A stretch of DNA of 64,000 nt from Kuschelorhynchus macadamiae (Eukaryota; Arthropoda; Insecta; Coleoptera; Curculionidae), in contig JAUTXW010000556.1 in NCBI GenBank assembly GCA_030620095.1, forward strand, positions 1,623,501 to 1,687,500, written 5' to 3'. A program made the translations under genes and the position numbers. The notes beneath the pieces are model-generated. The model had not been told where the DNA came from and ran no database searches. It worked only from the letters and a program-made list of their open reading frames with translations. Positions 11,421 to 23,883 of this stretch are shown here, one piece after another; positions within the stretch are counted from its first letter, which is position 1, and every line of letters begins with the position of its first letter.

Positions 11421-12710
11421 TCATTGCTTTTTACTTCCCTTATAAAAGGGAATTATTGTAATCCTGAAAAAATCATCCTCCCAGATTTTTTCAGATCTTT
11501 ACGTTTCAGGGATGTCGAAAAACATTTTTTTTTTAATTCAGTCGGTCTGTTGGTATGTCTCTTCTTGGACTAGCTAAAAACACACTAACTCAAGAGCTTG
11601 AAAAAGCGTTAATGTAACACGAAACGTTGCAATTGAAAATAGTGGTTTCACTTTAGACCTTATTGCAGTCCCATAACCCACGAATTCAAGTTACGCTAAA
11701 AACTACTTACACGATTCACTTCAAATTTTGATAAAAAATTAAGGGTCATATGGGGATGACCTGGTACAATTTTGTTAAAGATTCAATGTAACGAAACAGA
11801 ATGGCGGTCTAGTGAAATGTTAAATAAAATTGTATTAAAAACCCACTAATCCAATTAAGAATGGTAAAATTTTGGTACTAATACAAGATGGCGGAACAAA
11901 ATGGCAGCCAAATAAAATGTTTATAACCGTGAAAAAAATCACCCTCTCAGGTTTTAAATATCTTCAGGTTTTAGCGTCCCTAGATGCTAAAAAATATGTT
12001 TTATCAATTCCGGCGGTCCGTTTGTTGGTCTGTTTGTCAGTTCTCGGCATATCATAAAAGCTGCTTACCAGATTGAATTCAAATTTTAATAAAAAATTAA
12101 GGATCATATGAGGATGACCTGGTAATATTTTGGTGAAAATCCGATAGGCCGGAATAAGAATAAACTGGTAAAATTTTGGTATGAATCCAATATAGCAAAT
12201 CAAAATGTGGGCCTAATAAAATATTTTAAAAATCAGCCTAAAAAATTACTTATTAGATTAGATTTTGTGCAAGCATTGGGTTTGATATAGGGATACAATG
12301 GTAAAGTTGTGGTACGAATTCAGATGGCGAACCGAAATGGCGACCTAATAAATTCTTTTAAAATCAACGTACAACAAATCTTAATCAGTTGACTTTAAAT
12401 TTTGTAGTAAAATTAAATGTTATTTAGGGGTAAATTGATACTAATTCAACATGACGTAACAAAATGGCGGCGTATGTCAATGTAAAAACTATTTGTTGAA
12501 TTTATTTTAAGTTATGTTCAAAAATCAAGTGTGGCATAGGTAGGAACTGGTAAAATATTGGTAGGAATGCAATATGATGAAACATAATGGCGTCCAATAG
12601 AAATGTTTAAAAAGACAATATACGCATATGTGTTACTAAATGACGATGTACAGAACGAAATTGGGTCACACTTTACTATTGTTAATAAAAGGAAAGATTC
12701 ATAACGAGGG
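11421..12710 (+). repeat. Interspersed repeat family A, copy 1 (most complete)
   Basis: The left part reads 'ttacttcccttataaaaggg', then a 'gaaaaaatcat..cagatttttt' block and a 'gtcggtctgttggt' block. The body is built of imperfect ~120-160-base units, each carrying a 'ctggtaa..attttggta' block followed by an 'aatggcgg' block and 'cctaataaaatgttt'. A second head-like block at 11,930-12,050 shows that part of the element is duplicated inside this copy. The right end (12,640-12,710) carries 'gaaattgggtcaca' and 'aaaaggaaagattcataac', which reappear reverse-complemented at 19,335-19,420. Other copies are at 19.33-19.82 (-), 47.56-49.11 (-) and 63.53-64.0 kb (+). There is no coding capacity. Its class is unknown to me. 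Confidence 0.75.
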
Positions 12711-13185
12711 CAGTTCTGGGTAATAAACCATTTTTTCGTTTTCAGGGAGATGCGTCATATTTTCAGGGTTACCTTTTTTATTAAAAAAAAAATATATTAT
12801 ATTTGGAAAAAAAATAAAAATACTTGACATGTTTCGAAAAAACATTAAACTAATACAATCGAAAAAACTAAAGTTTCCAAAAAAAATCCAAATATCTGTC
12901 TTAACAGTTTCGGTTTTCATTTTGCTAAAATATGTATTCTTGAAGTTTTATATCCTTTAAAAATATTGAGATCTACTTCAATGAAATCTAATCTCCGCGA
13001 GACATTGACATAAACAAGCACAGGTAAGGTAGATGGCAGCATTTCTACCTAATTCACTGTTTTTCTTCGAGAAAATGACGTTTAAATATTGACTATTTAA
13101 CCTTTTGAAGACCTGTTACTGCCAAACAACCTTTTTCAGTTTCCTAGCTTAGTTTATAATTATCTATTATCCCACATGAATTTCG

Positions 13186-13223
13186 AATTTGACAGGAAGT
13201 GTCAAGACATTTCCTGTCAAATT
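13186..13223. repeat. 38-bp near-perfect palindrome
   Basis: The left arm AATTTGACAGGAAGTGTC (13,186-13,203) pairs with the right arm GACATTTCCTGTCAAATT (13,206-13,223), with one mismatch in 18 pairs and a 2-base centre. It would extrude as a cruciform or fold as a hairpin if transcribed. Confidence 0.8.
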
Positions 13224-13381
13224 AGGAATCGATGTCAGGTCTAAAAACTCAGAGAAAAAAAATGTAATTCATTTTATTTCAAGTTACATTAATTCTATAA
13301 CAAGCGAACAACTGCTTGCAGTCTGCAGCAGCAGTTTTATGCGCTCCCTTCTCTATTGGGCTTACAGATATTCACCATTGC

Positions 13382-13395
13382 GTTGCCATAGTAAC
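13382..13395. promoter_or_regulatory. Second X-box-like RFX site
   Basis: GTTGCCATAGTAAC matches the RFX X-box consensus as well as the site at 2,950. No adjacent ciliary gene is seen. Chance occurrence, or spread within an old repeat, cannot be excluded. Confidence 0.25.
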
Positions 13396-14486
13396 TACCG
13401 TAAACAAATCTAAGGGCGAAAGCCGGCGGGCAGGGGGAGTCTGATGCGGACTTTGTTACTGCTGATTCTGATTCCTTAACGGGTTGCTGTTATGAAAAGG
13501 TGTTCAGCGCGCTATGTTTTTAAGCCATTATTATTTTTTGAGTATATAACGCATTAGTTTTGATAGAAAATAATGTATAATTAAGTAAATAATGTGAATT
13601 TATATAAAACATACAGCATTTTTATTAAAAAAATGTTGATTATATAATGCTTAATATTTTAAAAATATTTTTATTTTTAAGTAAATTGATTGGAAAATGT
13701 AGCCGCGCGTAGCGAAATGCGAGCCGCCACTGTCAAAGGGTCAAAAATAATCATTTCAAGCGTCATTTTCTCGAAAACAGTTGAACTTACGTATAGGAAA
13801 TATATCACAAAAAGTATTTAGAATGTTCAGGGAAATACAAAAATGCAATAATATACAGGTCTTCCATTTAGAAAACGGATGTCGTCATTGGTTTAGTGTA
13901 GAAGCGGAAACAACACATAATTAAAATACTTTTAAAAGAAAGTTTATGTGCTCACCTTTGGATGGACCCAAATTTTCAAAGTAATCTATACATTGGTTCT
14001 CCAGGTACTTGTATAGGCACTCTGTATAATATAATACTTGCAATTATATCAATAGAATATATGGGTTATAATACAAGCAAGTTAAAAGGAAATTAGTTCA
14101 AACTTCTGTCTTCTAAATTTAATAATTTGTATAATTTTATCGGTTTTAAAGCTAATTTAAACAACTTTAATTTACATTTGCATACTCATTCAATTCGAAC
14201 CTTCCAATTTATAGAAAAGTCTTTTTTATAGAACTTCGATTTCGAAAAAGTTCCCATTGAATCAAGAAGCAATTAGGGAAAAAAATTCCGCATAATTCAT
14301 TTCTGTCTATGATTATAAAGTTTGTTAGAAAAAACGAAGATAAATTTAGATGTTTGAGAAGATTGTTTTAAACTGATGGTTTTTCTGCGAAATGCATTAA
14401 TCCAATAAAATAATCTAATTTTAAATTATTTAATTCAAATAGAATCACGGAATATTTCGATATGTTCTATATATATATTTTATATA

Positions 14487-15329
<843 letters not shown>

Positions 15330-15725
15330 TATATTCCCAGGACTTCCCCAAAGCAAGGGAACAATGTGACGGCATACGAGCTAGCTAAGCTTGAAGCCAA
15401 TAGGACCAGAACCATTCTAGGAATAGTCAAGACAGCAAATCAAGACGGCCCTAAACGTTTGAGTCTATCAGATCTTGACCGCGACTTGAGCAAATGTGAA
15501 GTTAGGGATAGACATTTTGGCGCAACGGTTCTGCAGAGGGAGGAGTTTCAGAATAACCTGTGAAGGAATGTCCAGACCTACGTGGATAAGCCGGACAAGT
15601 TTGAAAAAATTCCAGAGGTTGGATAGATGGTTGAGGTGAGCTTCTGGGCAGGCTCCAAGGACCAATTTGGCCTACTGGCTGGACCTCAACTACTATCTAG
15701 TTTAACCCTCCAAAAGGAACTAAGT
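15330..15725 (+). pseudogene. RNase H/3'-end fragment of a non-LTR retrotransposon (copy B), internally deleted
   Basis: The DNA 'gagctagctaagcttgaagc' and the following frame give the YELAKLEAN stretch that corresponds to the ADELAKLG motif of copy A. A second frame continues with CEVRDRHFGATVL, the distal tail motif. The zinc-knuckle-like middle (present in the longer relative as LYTGHCGLRHHMHRMG) is missing, so the copy has an internal deletion. The copy at 23.5-23.83 kb lacks nearly the same middle segment and shares the downstream 'attccagaggt' sequence. Confidence 0.7.
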
Positions 15726-16406
15726 GAGGACGCTTTTTAAGGAAAGTAGTCGAGTGTCATACATATTTTGCTAATATTATTCTTTAGTATTAGTCATGGA
15801 TAATAGTTACTGATTCTTATTTCATATAATGGTATTGATGAATCAGCTTTATGCAATTTCGACAAGATAAGCGATGAATACGATTTTGTATAGCAGTGTC
15901 TGAATACACCTAGCAGGGAAGATATTGTTGTTTGATTTAATCTGACAGAAGTTTTATTTGTATATCCACTATAAAGTAAAAAAGTCCTGGGGTTCATAGC
16001 TCTTAAAATTTTTGCAAAAATCGCGGTAACTAATATATAAAAAGAGCCATCTATACATACCTACACCTATTAGAGTATTAACAATACAAATAGTCAAAAA
16101 TTATGACGATTAAAACAGTTAAATTTCGTGCCCATAAGTCAACAAAACAACTCAGTTACTGTTACGAGATATGTTCTGTGTTTAGAATATAGTCACTTGA
16201 TAGTATTAACATTCATTAATGTACTTCCAAGCATACTCAAATTACATTTTGGTTAATCTAATATAAATCTAATATAATCTTATGTAATAGCATTTCAATG
16301 TAATATATGAAAGCATTTAAGTTATTGCTAAACCTCTTCTCGAAAAATTCATCCAATTAATTCAAATCTTCCCGGAGTAATCGATGTATATAGAACTACG
16401 GTAATT

Positions 16407-16447
<41 letters not shown>

Positions 16448-18308
16448 AGCGTCATATATACAATTAGTAAAATTGAACTTCATACATCTAAAAGCGCCGA
16501 AAACTATTATGAAATTCGAAATTTTTAGTTTTGGCGTGGCGGGCAATTTTTCACTGCTTGGTCATGCTTGGTCCGGTAACTTGCCGAGGTGCCTTTAGTC
16601 GCTGGAGCAATAAAATAAGGACTCTTCATTAATTTGGGGTCGTCTGAGAACATTGACAAGGCTTCTTACTTAGCACATACACTATATGACACGACTTCCG
16701 GAAGGCAACGGGAAACCACTACGTAGAACACATTCCCTACTATTATTAGGGTCTGGTGTAGTGCATTTAAGAAATCAGACACAAAAAAATCAGGTACCGC
16801 ACGTCCAGAAGAAGAAGATAAACACAAGAACGTTTTAGTGCCAAGAATAAAGTTATTTAATATAAATTATATAAACATCTATTGAAATCTATAATCCCCG
16901 AAATAACCTTATAAAAAAAAAGGATCCTCCCCTACATCGATGTACGCCAAAATTACTTTTTTTCGTGAATTAATTATGTTTTATACAATTTTTTATTGAA
17001 ACTCTCCCAAAAGAAAAAAATTCAAATTGATTTGAGATAATTGAATTTGTTCTGGAACATTTAAAATTAAAGGCAACCGTAATTAATACAAAAGTGGAGA
17101 ACAATAATCACTTTTTTACTTGTTTTTTAACATTCCACCGCACTCACTCACTAATACTAAAGAATAATATTCTACTTACATTTTGAGTTGATTTTAATAA
17201 TGTTCGGCATTATTTAAAATTAAAATATCTCGGATTTGTCGACTTAAACAACCGTATAGTATCTTGGTTGTGTAAAATTAATCAGAGAATAAGTGCCATA
17301 CATCAAATTTTCAAACGCCAATACCAAATACTCGTTTGCTCGCCACTGGTTGGCGATACTGACAAGAATTTATCATACAAAAGTATATTTCTTTACGTTT
17401 TCTTTTTATATCGAGTTTAATTCTAATCTAATAGTCCGGTTTAAATATACAGGATAAAAACAAATCTAAAAAGTTTTTTTATCGCCCTGTATCTTAAAAA
17501 TGTAACCGTTTGGACTCTATTTAAATAACATACTGGTTTTATTTTATGCTAAGGAATCTTGCATTAAGGATGTTTTCTGAAACACTCTGTATATAGAGTG
17601 AACAACATGCCCTTGGCTTTTTATACTGTTTTCGGCAGACTAGAAGGCTTACTATTGAACTTCATTTTATTTTTAGTTCTATTATAGCCTCGAGTACGAG
17701 TTCTTGTCTGTCTTTTTGTTTTTGATTGTATTTTAAAAACTACTGTAGTTACCGTTTTTTTTTGTAATAATAAGTAGTATTTCTAAATGAAGAATACTAT
17801 TTTCAGGTATTATTTTTAAATACTAATAGCAAACACATTGAAAGCTAAAAGAGTTAAGTGCTAATCAAATACATAACAGTGGAAGTAAACAATATGAATA
17901 CAAAGAAACAACCGACCGCTTAGTATATTATTATAGGAACAAACTACAAAACATAATAAAATAAGTGACACTCTACTTTATATAGGTAACCGTTATCCAG
18001 TATAAAGCAAAAAAAAATACAATTTTAACTAGTTTTGAATACCTCGTATACTGAAGAAGGCATCTGCTATGATATCATGTTTGACTCCACTCACCTATTA
18101 TTTTTATTTTAATTACTTTCATTTTATAAATCAAATTCGGCGTGAAATATATGTTAAAACTTTACAAAGATTGGACAGGATTTGTGAAATTTATTCTACT
18201 TTTTGATCTATATCCATTCTCGTCGTCCCTAAAAGATATTTGTTAACTTCTCATGTCGTGTTAAAAAGGTATTAAAAGTATTAATTAATAGGATTTAAAA
18301 TAATAAAA
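15726..18308. other. Intergenic DNA with a (TA)17 run and a LINE/SINE-like 3' end
   Basis: 16,411-16,444 is a short (TA)n run. 16,555-16,830 holds a GC-richer repeat containing 'ggaaggcaacgggaaacca' and ending in 'cagaagaagaagataa', a (GAA)-rich tail as at the 3' end of many insect LINEs or SINEs. 17,450-17,495 and 17,580-17,600 carry 'cctgtat'-type motifs. No gene is recognised. Confidence 0.4.
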
Positions 18309-18477
18309 AAGTGTTTAAATGGAACTCAAAGATAAATAGGTATTTAAAGACAATTGAACGTATTTAAAGTTAATCAAAAATATTATATACAAATTGGTTG
18401 CAGATTTTTTTGTATGTATTTAAATTTATATATATTTATATGTATATATTTATATGTATATATTTATATGTATATAT

Positions 18478-18543
<66 letters not shown>

Positions 18544-18650
18544 GACATACACAAAAATCTGCAACCAATTTGTATATCATATTTTTGATTAACTTTAAAT
18601 ACTTTCAATTGTCTTTAAATACCTATTTATCTTTGAGTTCCCTTTAAACA

Positions 18651-18652
<2 letters not shown>
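18309..18652. mobile_element. Foldback element: ~115-base inverted arms around a TA-rich loop
   Basis: The left arm (18,309-18,421) and right arm (18,541-18,652) are reverse complements over about 113 bases with only about five differences; shared blocks include 'caaagataaataggtattta' and 'acaaattggttgcagat'. The loop (18,422-18,540) is a 14-base tandem repeat ('tatatttatatgta', four copies) followed by pure (TA)n. A third partial left-arm copy lies at 18,716-18,752 after another (TA)n run. There is no coding capacity. This fits a foldback or MITE-like element, or a hairpin formed by inverted duplication. Confidence 0.8.

Positions 18653-18654
<2 letters not shown>

Positions 18655-18706
<52 letters not shown>
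18655..18706. repeat. (TA)n microsatellite
   Basis: A pure TA run directly right of the foldback element, followed by a partial third arm copy. Confidence 0.9.
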
Positions 18707-18710
<4 letters not shown>

Positions 18711-18844
18711 TATATAAATTTGTCGCAGATTTTTTTGTATGTATTTAAATGCAATTTTTTAAGTGATAAATAACATACAATACTCTTACTCTTATTTTAA
18801 GAGAGATCTAAATAACAAAAAGCATCATATTCTTATTTAATTGT

Positions 18845-19188
18845 ACAGGGTTTCTCATTTTGGGTACTTTTGCGGGGTATCTCCGTTATTTTTATAGATA
18901 GAAAGTTGCGGTTTTCGCGACAGTGTGCTACTTTTTCGTAAAACTAAAGATGCCGTTAACAAAATTATCATAGCCCTTTTAGTTTTTAAGGACTAAATTC
19001 AAAATATTGCATTTTCAGGCACCCCTCGTATCTCAAATATCAGATAACTTATCGAAAATAGGAAAACTGTTTCTTATATAACTTCCCGTAGAACTCAATT
19101 CCTCCTTCGGAATAGAGTATACAGGGTCAGGTTAAAAAGTTATCGGACACTACTTTATTTTTTTTTAAATGGAACACCCTGTATATTC
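18845..19188. repeat. Interspersed repeat bounded by TACAGGGT motifs
   Basis: The sequence starts at 'tgtacagggtttctcatttt' and contains a second 'tatacagggt' at about 19,117, and closes with the inverse 'acaccctgtatat' at 19,178-19,190. The opposed ends look like short terminal inverted repeats. Similar 'ccctgta' ends occur near 17.5 and 55.85 kb. It is noncoding, and its class is not known to me. Confidence 0.5.
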
Positions 19189-19329
19189 ATAGACTATAAA
19201 ATTTGTCTTTTTTTACCTTTTCAAAAATATATAATAGTATGCACTTTTTGAAAATGATTTGAATTGATTTGAAATTGAAAAATATTAAAAGATATTTTAA
19301 AGAAAAAAAAGTTTCCTTTACCCCTTAAC

Positions 19330-19815
19330 TACCTTTGTTATGAATCTTTCCTTTTATTAGGAATGGTGAAAAGTGACTCAATTTAGTTCTGCCCATAGTA
19401 ATTCAGTAACATATGCATATACTGTCTTTTCAAACATTTTTATTGGGTGCCATATTGTTCTACCATTTTGGATTGGTGCCGATAATTTACTAGTTTCCAC
19501 ATAGGCCATACTGAGTTTTTAGGCATAATTTAAAATAAATTCATTCAGTAGTTTTTACATGAATTTTTTAAGACTGCCATTTGTTTCGTCATGTTGAATT
19601 CGTATCAATTTATCCTTATATCACATTTAATTTTTAGGCACAATTTAAAGTCCGCCATTCTGAATTCGAGAACACAAGTTATACCAATTCATCTTTGTAT
19701 CATACCTTTTAGCCCAAATTTTAAAATCAATCCAAGTCATTTTGTCCCGCCATTTTAGATTCGTACCAAAATTTTAGCAATTGGTTCTTATGTAACACTT
19801 GATTTGTATGCAAAC
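19330..19815 (-). repeat. Interspersed repeat family A, copy 2 (partial)
   Basis: The reverse complement of the 3' half of copy 1: 'ttatgaatctttcctttta' and 'gtgactcaatttagtt' at the left, then 'ccattttgg' and 'cgccattt' unit blocks up to about 19,815. The head region is absent. Confidence 0.7.
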
Positions 19816-19869
19816 TCTTAGGTTAATTGGACAAGTAGTTACAGTAGTATAATTAATTTCATTAAAAAT

Positions 19870-20165
19870 TACCAATAATTGCAATGTTAGATTTAATGCA
19901 TTCGTAGTATTGCCGGGTAGGGAAGAGCCGCAGTTTAACGCTTCCGTTCGTATTGTACGTAAAGTAGATCGCGGCGATCGCACTTTATTCAGTATTTTAT
20001 CGGCTTTTATTTTATTGTTTGGAGGAGTGGCGCGTGTGTGTGGTTGAAAATAAGTTCGTTTGGGCCCGTTAGTGACATTTTCCCGTTGGAAAGAAGGAAC
20101 CTTTAATTACGGGTCGACAAACAAGTGTGCTGACAATTAGTGCTAAAAAAGACTTTCTGGTAAAT
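19870..20165 (+). promoter_or_regulatory. CpG-richer block, possible promoter or first non-coding exon
   Basis: CG dinucleotides cluster here well above the surrounding AT-rich DNA, including a GATCGCGGCGATCGC palindrome at about 19,967-19,981 and 'ggcgcgtgtg' near 20,029. A TTCAGT initiator-like string lies at 19,987-19,992, and 'tttctggtaaat' at 20,154-20,165 could be a splice donor. It could equally be the 5' end of a transposon. No coding exon is linked to it. Confidence 0.25.
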
Positions 20166-22139
20166 CTTACAATATTCATTTAAAAAATTTTTAGTTTTCT
20201 GAATTTAAGAGGCTGTGTAGCAGTGGATATTTGCAAAAAATGTTTTGCATGCGGTGCCCATTTTAGACCTTGTCTGACCTACTTTTCTCTAACTAACACT
20301 TCCGCTATTTTTTACCCACGAGCCGCGACTGGCTGTGGCACGCACAGACCTATGGAATTGAGAAAACATGTTTTTTTTTTGTATCTAGGGACCCTAAAAC
20401 ACGAAGATTTATAACAACCTGGTAGTGTGATATTTAATGATTACAATACAAGGGAAGTAGTAAAGCATATCAAAATATTAAATAAGTATTTAAAAGGTGT
20501 ACACGACATTAAAAGATTTGCGAGCCCCTAGCTACATTCTTTAAAAAAAATAGGTTTTTTTTTAAACTCCATTTTACCCAACTTCTTGAACTAGGACAGA
20601 GAAAATGTAAATATATGTAGCAAAAATATGGAACTTTTGGCCTAATCGGCTAGTCGTTTTTGTGCGAAAGCTCAAGCCCAAGCAAAACAAATTCGTGCAT
20701 GCTACATTTAAAAAATTTCTCAAAAATTTGACCTTAGCACCAATCGGGCTGAATTTTTTAGCAGTTTCTACAGACGTTTCTTCAGTGTATTTACTTCTAC
20801 TTTTTTTACAGCTAAAAATAGTTTTAAAAAAGTGTACTAAACATGAACTGGTTGTTTACCTCATATAGTATATTTAAATATACTTCACTTAAATATAACA
20901 TATTTCGTTATCAGTAGATCCTTGTAGTTTTCATACAGAACCTATATTTTGAATAATTTATCGACCTAAAGTAAAAATTAGACTAGAAAAATTAAAATCC
21001 ACTTAAGAAATTGAAAACGTTTATATTTAAAGTCATTAAAATATCACTTCTTCTACACGAATGCTAATAAGTGAACTGATAATTTACTACATAAAGGCTC
21101 TCATCGTCTGCTTAACTAGCCATTACTGATTTTTTACAACCTATAAAAGAGCGGGACAAATCCGTGATGAAACTTTCCTGTACACATACATAAGGAAGTT
21201 TTCCGGCAACTTTAACAAGATACGTTTCTAAGCCGATATGGCTGGATTCTATGTAAATGAGGCACTATGTCAGGCTAATGCCGGCGATGTCGCATCAGCT
21301 TAAAAATATTCTGTAATAATGTCTTGCTATCGACGTAGACTATGCGTAGCGGAATTTGATTTTGCGATCTAATATTGTTGGCATGCGAAAAATATTAATT
21401 TTAGGTTAAATAATCGTATTTAAAAATGCCAGAAATGAAGGAAAATAAATCGTCAATAGGCACATTTGCACCGAGTGACCATTTCAAAAAGGTTATAAGC
21501 TTAAAATTTTTTTGAATTAACTTTCCACAAAAATGTAGAATTTTTACCGTTATATATTACATGCTATATCTCTAAATTCACTTGTTTTCTAGATACAGAT
21601 ATTGATTGAAAATGAAATTTTGCTTTTTGCAGTGAGCCCATAAATTTTAAATTTGAAATCAAAACCGATATTGTTAGAGTTAAAATAAACAACGATGACT
21701 TTTTTTCGGCGTTTATTTAAGGACACTTATACAAAATCGTATTTATTGCTTATATTGTCGATATTACATAAAGCTGATTTATCAATAAAATTCTCCCCAA
21801 TACGCATTAGCAATTATATGACTAGAACCATGATTTCTTGATTGACTCCAGCCGTGAAAGCTTTCGCACTTCTTAGGAAATCTCTGTGGGAAGGACATAC
21901 AAAAAGATGTCAAAACTTTTGGCGATCTTCGTACCAGCCAGAGGGATATGTTCTGCCACTTGGCCTTCCTCCTAAGATGTAATTTCCGAGTCTGTTCAAG
22001 TCAATATTATGTTTCAAGAAGAGCAACCAGGAACATTTACCTAGCATGGCTTTCGTAAGGAAGAGGATTAAGGCTACTCGTGACACAAACACCTTCTACA
22101 GGTACACCTAAAATTAGCTTCGACGCTTCAAATCAATTC
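20166..22139. other. Intergenic DNA, no recognised genes
   Basis: Several short frames exist but none shows a recognisable motif or a coding-like composition over a useful length. 21,870-22,100 is less AT-rich and immediately precedes the Penelope-like element; it may be its decayed 5' part. Confidence 0.4.
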
Positions 22140-23500
22140 ATTTAGAATATTGGACGAAATCGCCTTGCAGCAAGCACAAAGGATTTACCAGTAAATGACA
22201 GGAAAACAACAGAAAAAGTTCGAAACTCTGCCCAGCAAATACCAGCCGGTACAGCCACTACACAATACGATAATCAAATTATCTATTTCATTAACCAAAG
22301 CAGAGGAATCGGTTCTCTCTAAACGACATAATTTTGTAATTCCTCCAAGAACCATTCCAGTAGAGGACATAATCGCGTGTAGAGGACAGCATCCGAAAAC
22401 TACAACAAGAACAGGCATATTCAGTTCGATATGAAACAGAAAAAATTCTTCGCAGCTCTAAATCCGCAAGATCCAACTTGTCAGCCGTAGAAGAAACAGC
22501 CATAGAAAGTCTTAATTTAACCATATTTTTAGATCATCTATACCAAAAACATTCTAATATAAAATTCACTATGGAAATTGAGTCAGATGGTGCCATTCCC
22601 TTCCTTGATGTGTTAGTACGAAAGAGAGAGAACGGCACCCTAGGTCATACTGTTTATAGGAAACCGACACATACGAATAGATATTTCAATTTTAGTTCTC
22701 ACCACCATCCATCTCAAAAACAATGCGTCATCAATTCATTAGTCTTTAGGACTTTGTTGATATGTGATGTAAATTCAATTTCGGAAGAAACAGAAAAACT
22801 GACAGAACTTTTAAAATCAAACGGATATTGCACTGAAGATATTAGACGTTCAATTAGGTATTATAATAATTCTAGACCTAAACCAGTATTGGATACTTAA
22901 CCATTATTTAGGCTACCACAGATAAAATTGCAAGAATTCTGCGGAGATCCCACATTCGTATAATCTTTAGTACATACATACATACAAAACGATTGGCCAA
23001 TGCTTAAAAGTTTATAAAATTCCTTGCTCTTGCTATAAAGAGTATATAGCTAAAACTGGACGGTCTGTGTCTACTAGACTTAAGATACATGAAAGATATA
23101 TCGATAAAGAACAAATTGTTCAATCCGCTGTCGCTGAACACCAACATACAACAGGACACATCATTAATGTAAAAGATACCAAGGTTCTTGCATCAGTCTC
23201 GGGTCATATAAACAAAAAAATTAGAGAATGAATTGAAATTATCAGGGACTCTGAAAATTTCAATAGAGACACGGGCTACGTGCTGCATCATGCGCGAAAA
23301 CCAATCACCACACTGAGGATGTGGCACAGGTCAGATATAAATACCTGAACTCTGCTGATCGGAGCTCATTCAATGTTTTGATCTTATGCAGTGAAGATCC
23401 CTGAAGGTGCCTCGTGTAATCGCAAGCGAAACGTCTGAAATTAATTCCAATTTGATATGGTCTAAACCCAAGAATCATAATTTCTTAGTTGAACTAGTGC
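22140..23500 (+). pseudogene. Penelope-like element 1 (PLE) with GIY-YIG tail, reverse-transcriptase core deleted
   Basis: The N-terminal part shows VLSKRHNFVIPPRTIPVEDI (22,305-22,365), typical of PLE proteins. It is followed in a second frame by VEDSIRKLQQEQA and SKSARSNLS. The frame then jumps from AVEETAIESLN straight to FLDHLYQKHSNIKFTMEIE and IPFLDVLVRKRENGTLGH (22,535-22,650), so the catalytic reverse-transcriptase core (motifs A to C) is missing. The C-terminal region continues through YRKPTHTNRYFNFSSHHHP to about 22,900. After frame breaks it gives the GIY-YIG nuclease (VYKIPCSCYKEYIAKTGRS at about 23,007-23,063, then AVAEHQHTTGHI). The end carries 'gcgaaacgtc'. PLEs retrotranspose using this reverse transcriptase and nuclease; this copy cannot. 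Confidence 0.88.
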
Positions 23501-23504
23501 AGTT

Positions 23505-23835
23505 AGTGCTTGAGGCTAAAGTCCAGACGTATGCCAAATTGGTTCTTGAGGCCCGCCTAAGAGTTCCCCTCCTAACTGTCTATCCCACCTCTGGAATTTC
23601 CTCGAACCTGTCCGAACTCTTAGGTACGTGTGGATACTCTTAAAAAATTCAAAGGGGATTCTGACCCTCGTTCCTGTTCAAGACCGTGGCGCCAAAATGT
23701 CTAGCCCTATAGTCCCAAAAGTTTAGAGCCATTTCGAATTGCTATCTTGATTATTCCTAAAATTGGTTCTCGTCCTATGGACGGCATATTGCTCCGAACT
23801 GAGCTAGCTCGAGTCTTAAGCTCTAATAAGACTTT
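23505..23835 (-). pseudogene. RNase H/3'-end fragment of a non-LTR retrotransposon (copy C), internally deleted
   Basis: Reverse-complemented it reads 'gagctagctcagttcgga', then 'ggacgagaaccaattttagg' and the tail motif RARHFGATVLNRNE. It lines up with copy B (15.33-15.73 kb), including loss of nearly the same zinc-knuckle-like middle segment, and it retains the 'aaattccagaggtggga' downstream sequence. It abuts the 3' end of PLE 1. Confidence 0.7.
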
Positions 23836-23883
23836 TTTATTTCACCTCGTAGGAAGCCTTTATTTAACCTTTAATGACCAATT

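Noticed and set aside
12699..12920. 73-codon minus-strand frame
   Set aside because: Phe/Ile/Lys-rich composition expected from AT-rich DNA and no motif.
22185..22524. Minus-strand frames of 77 codons
   Set aside because: They lie antisense to the PLE 1 N-terminal coding sequence and show no motif of their own.
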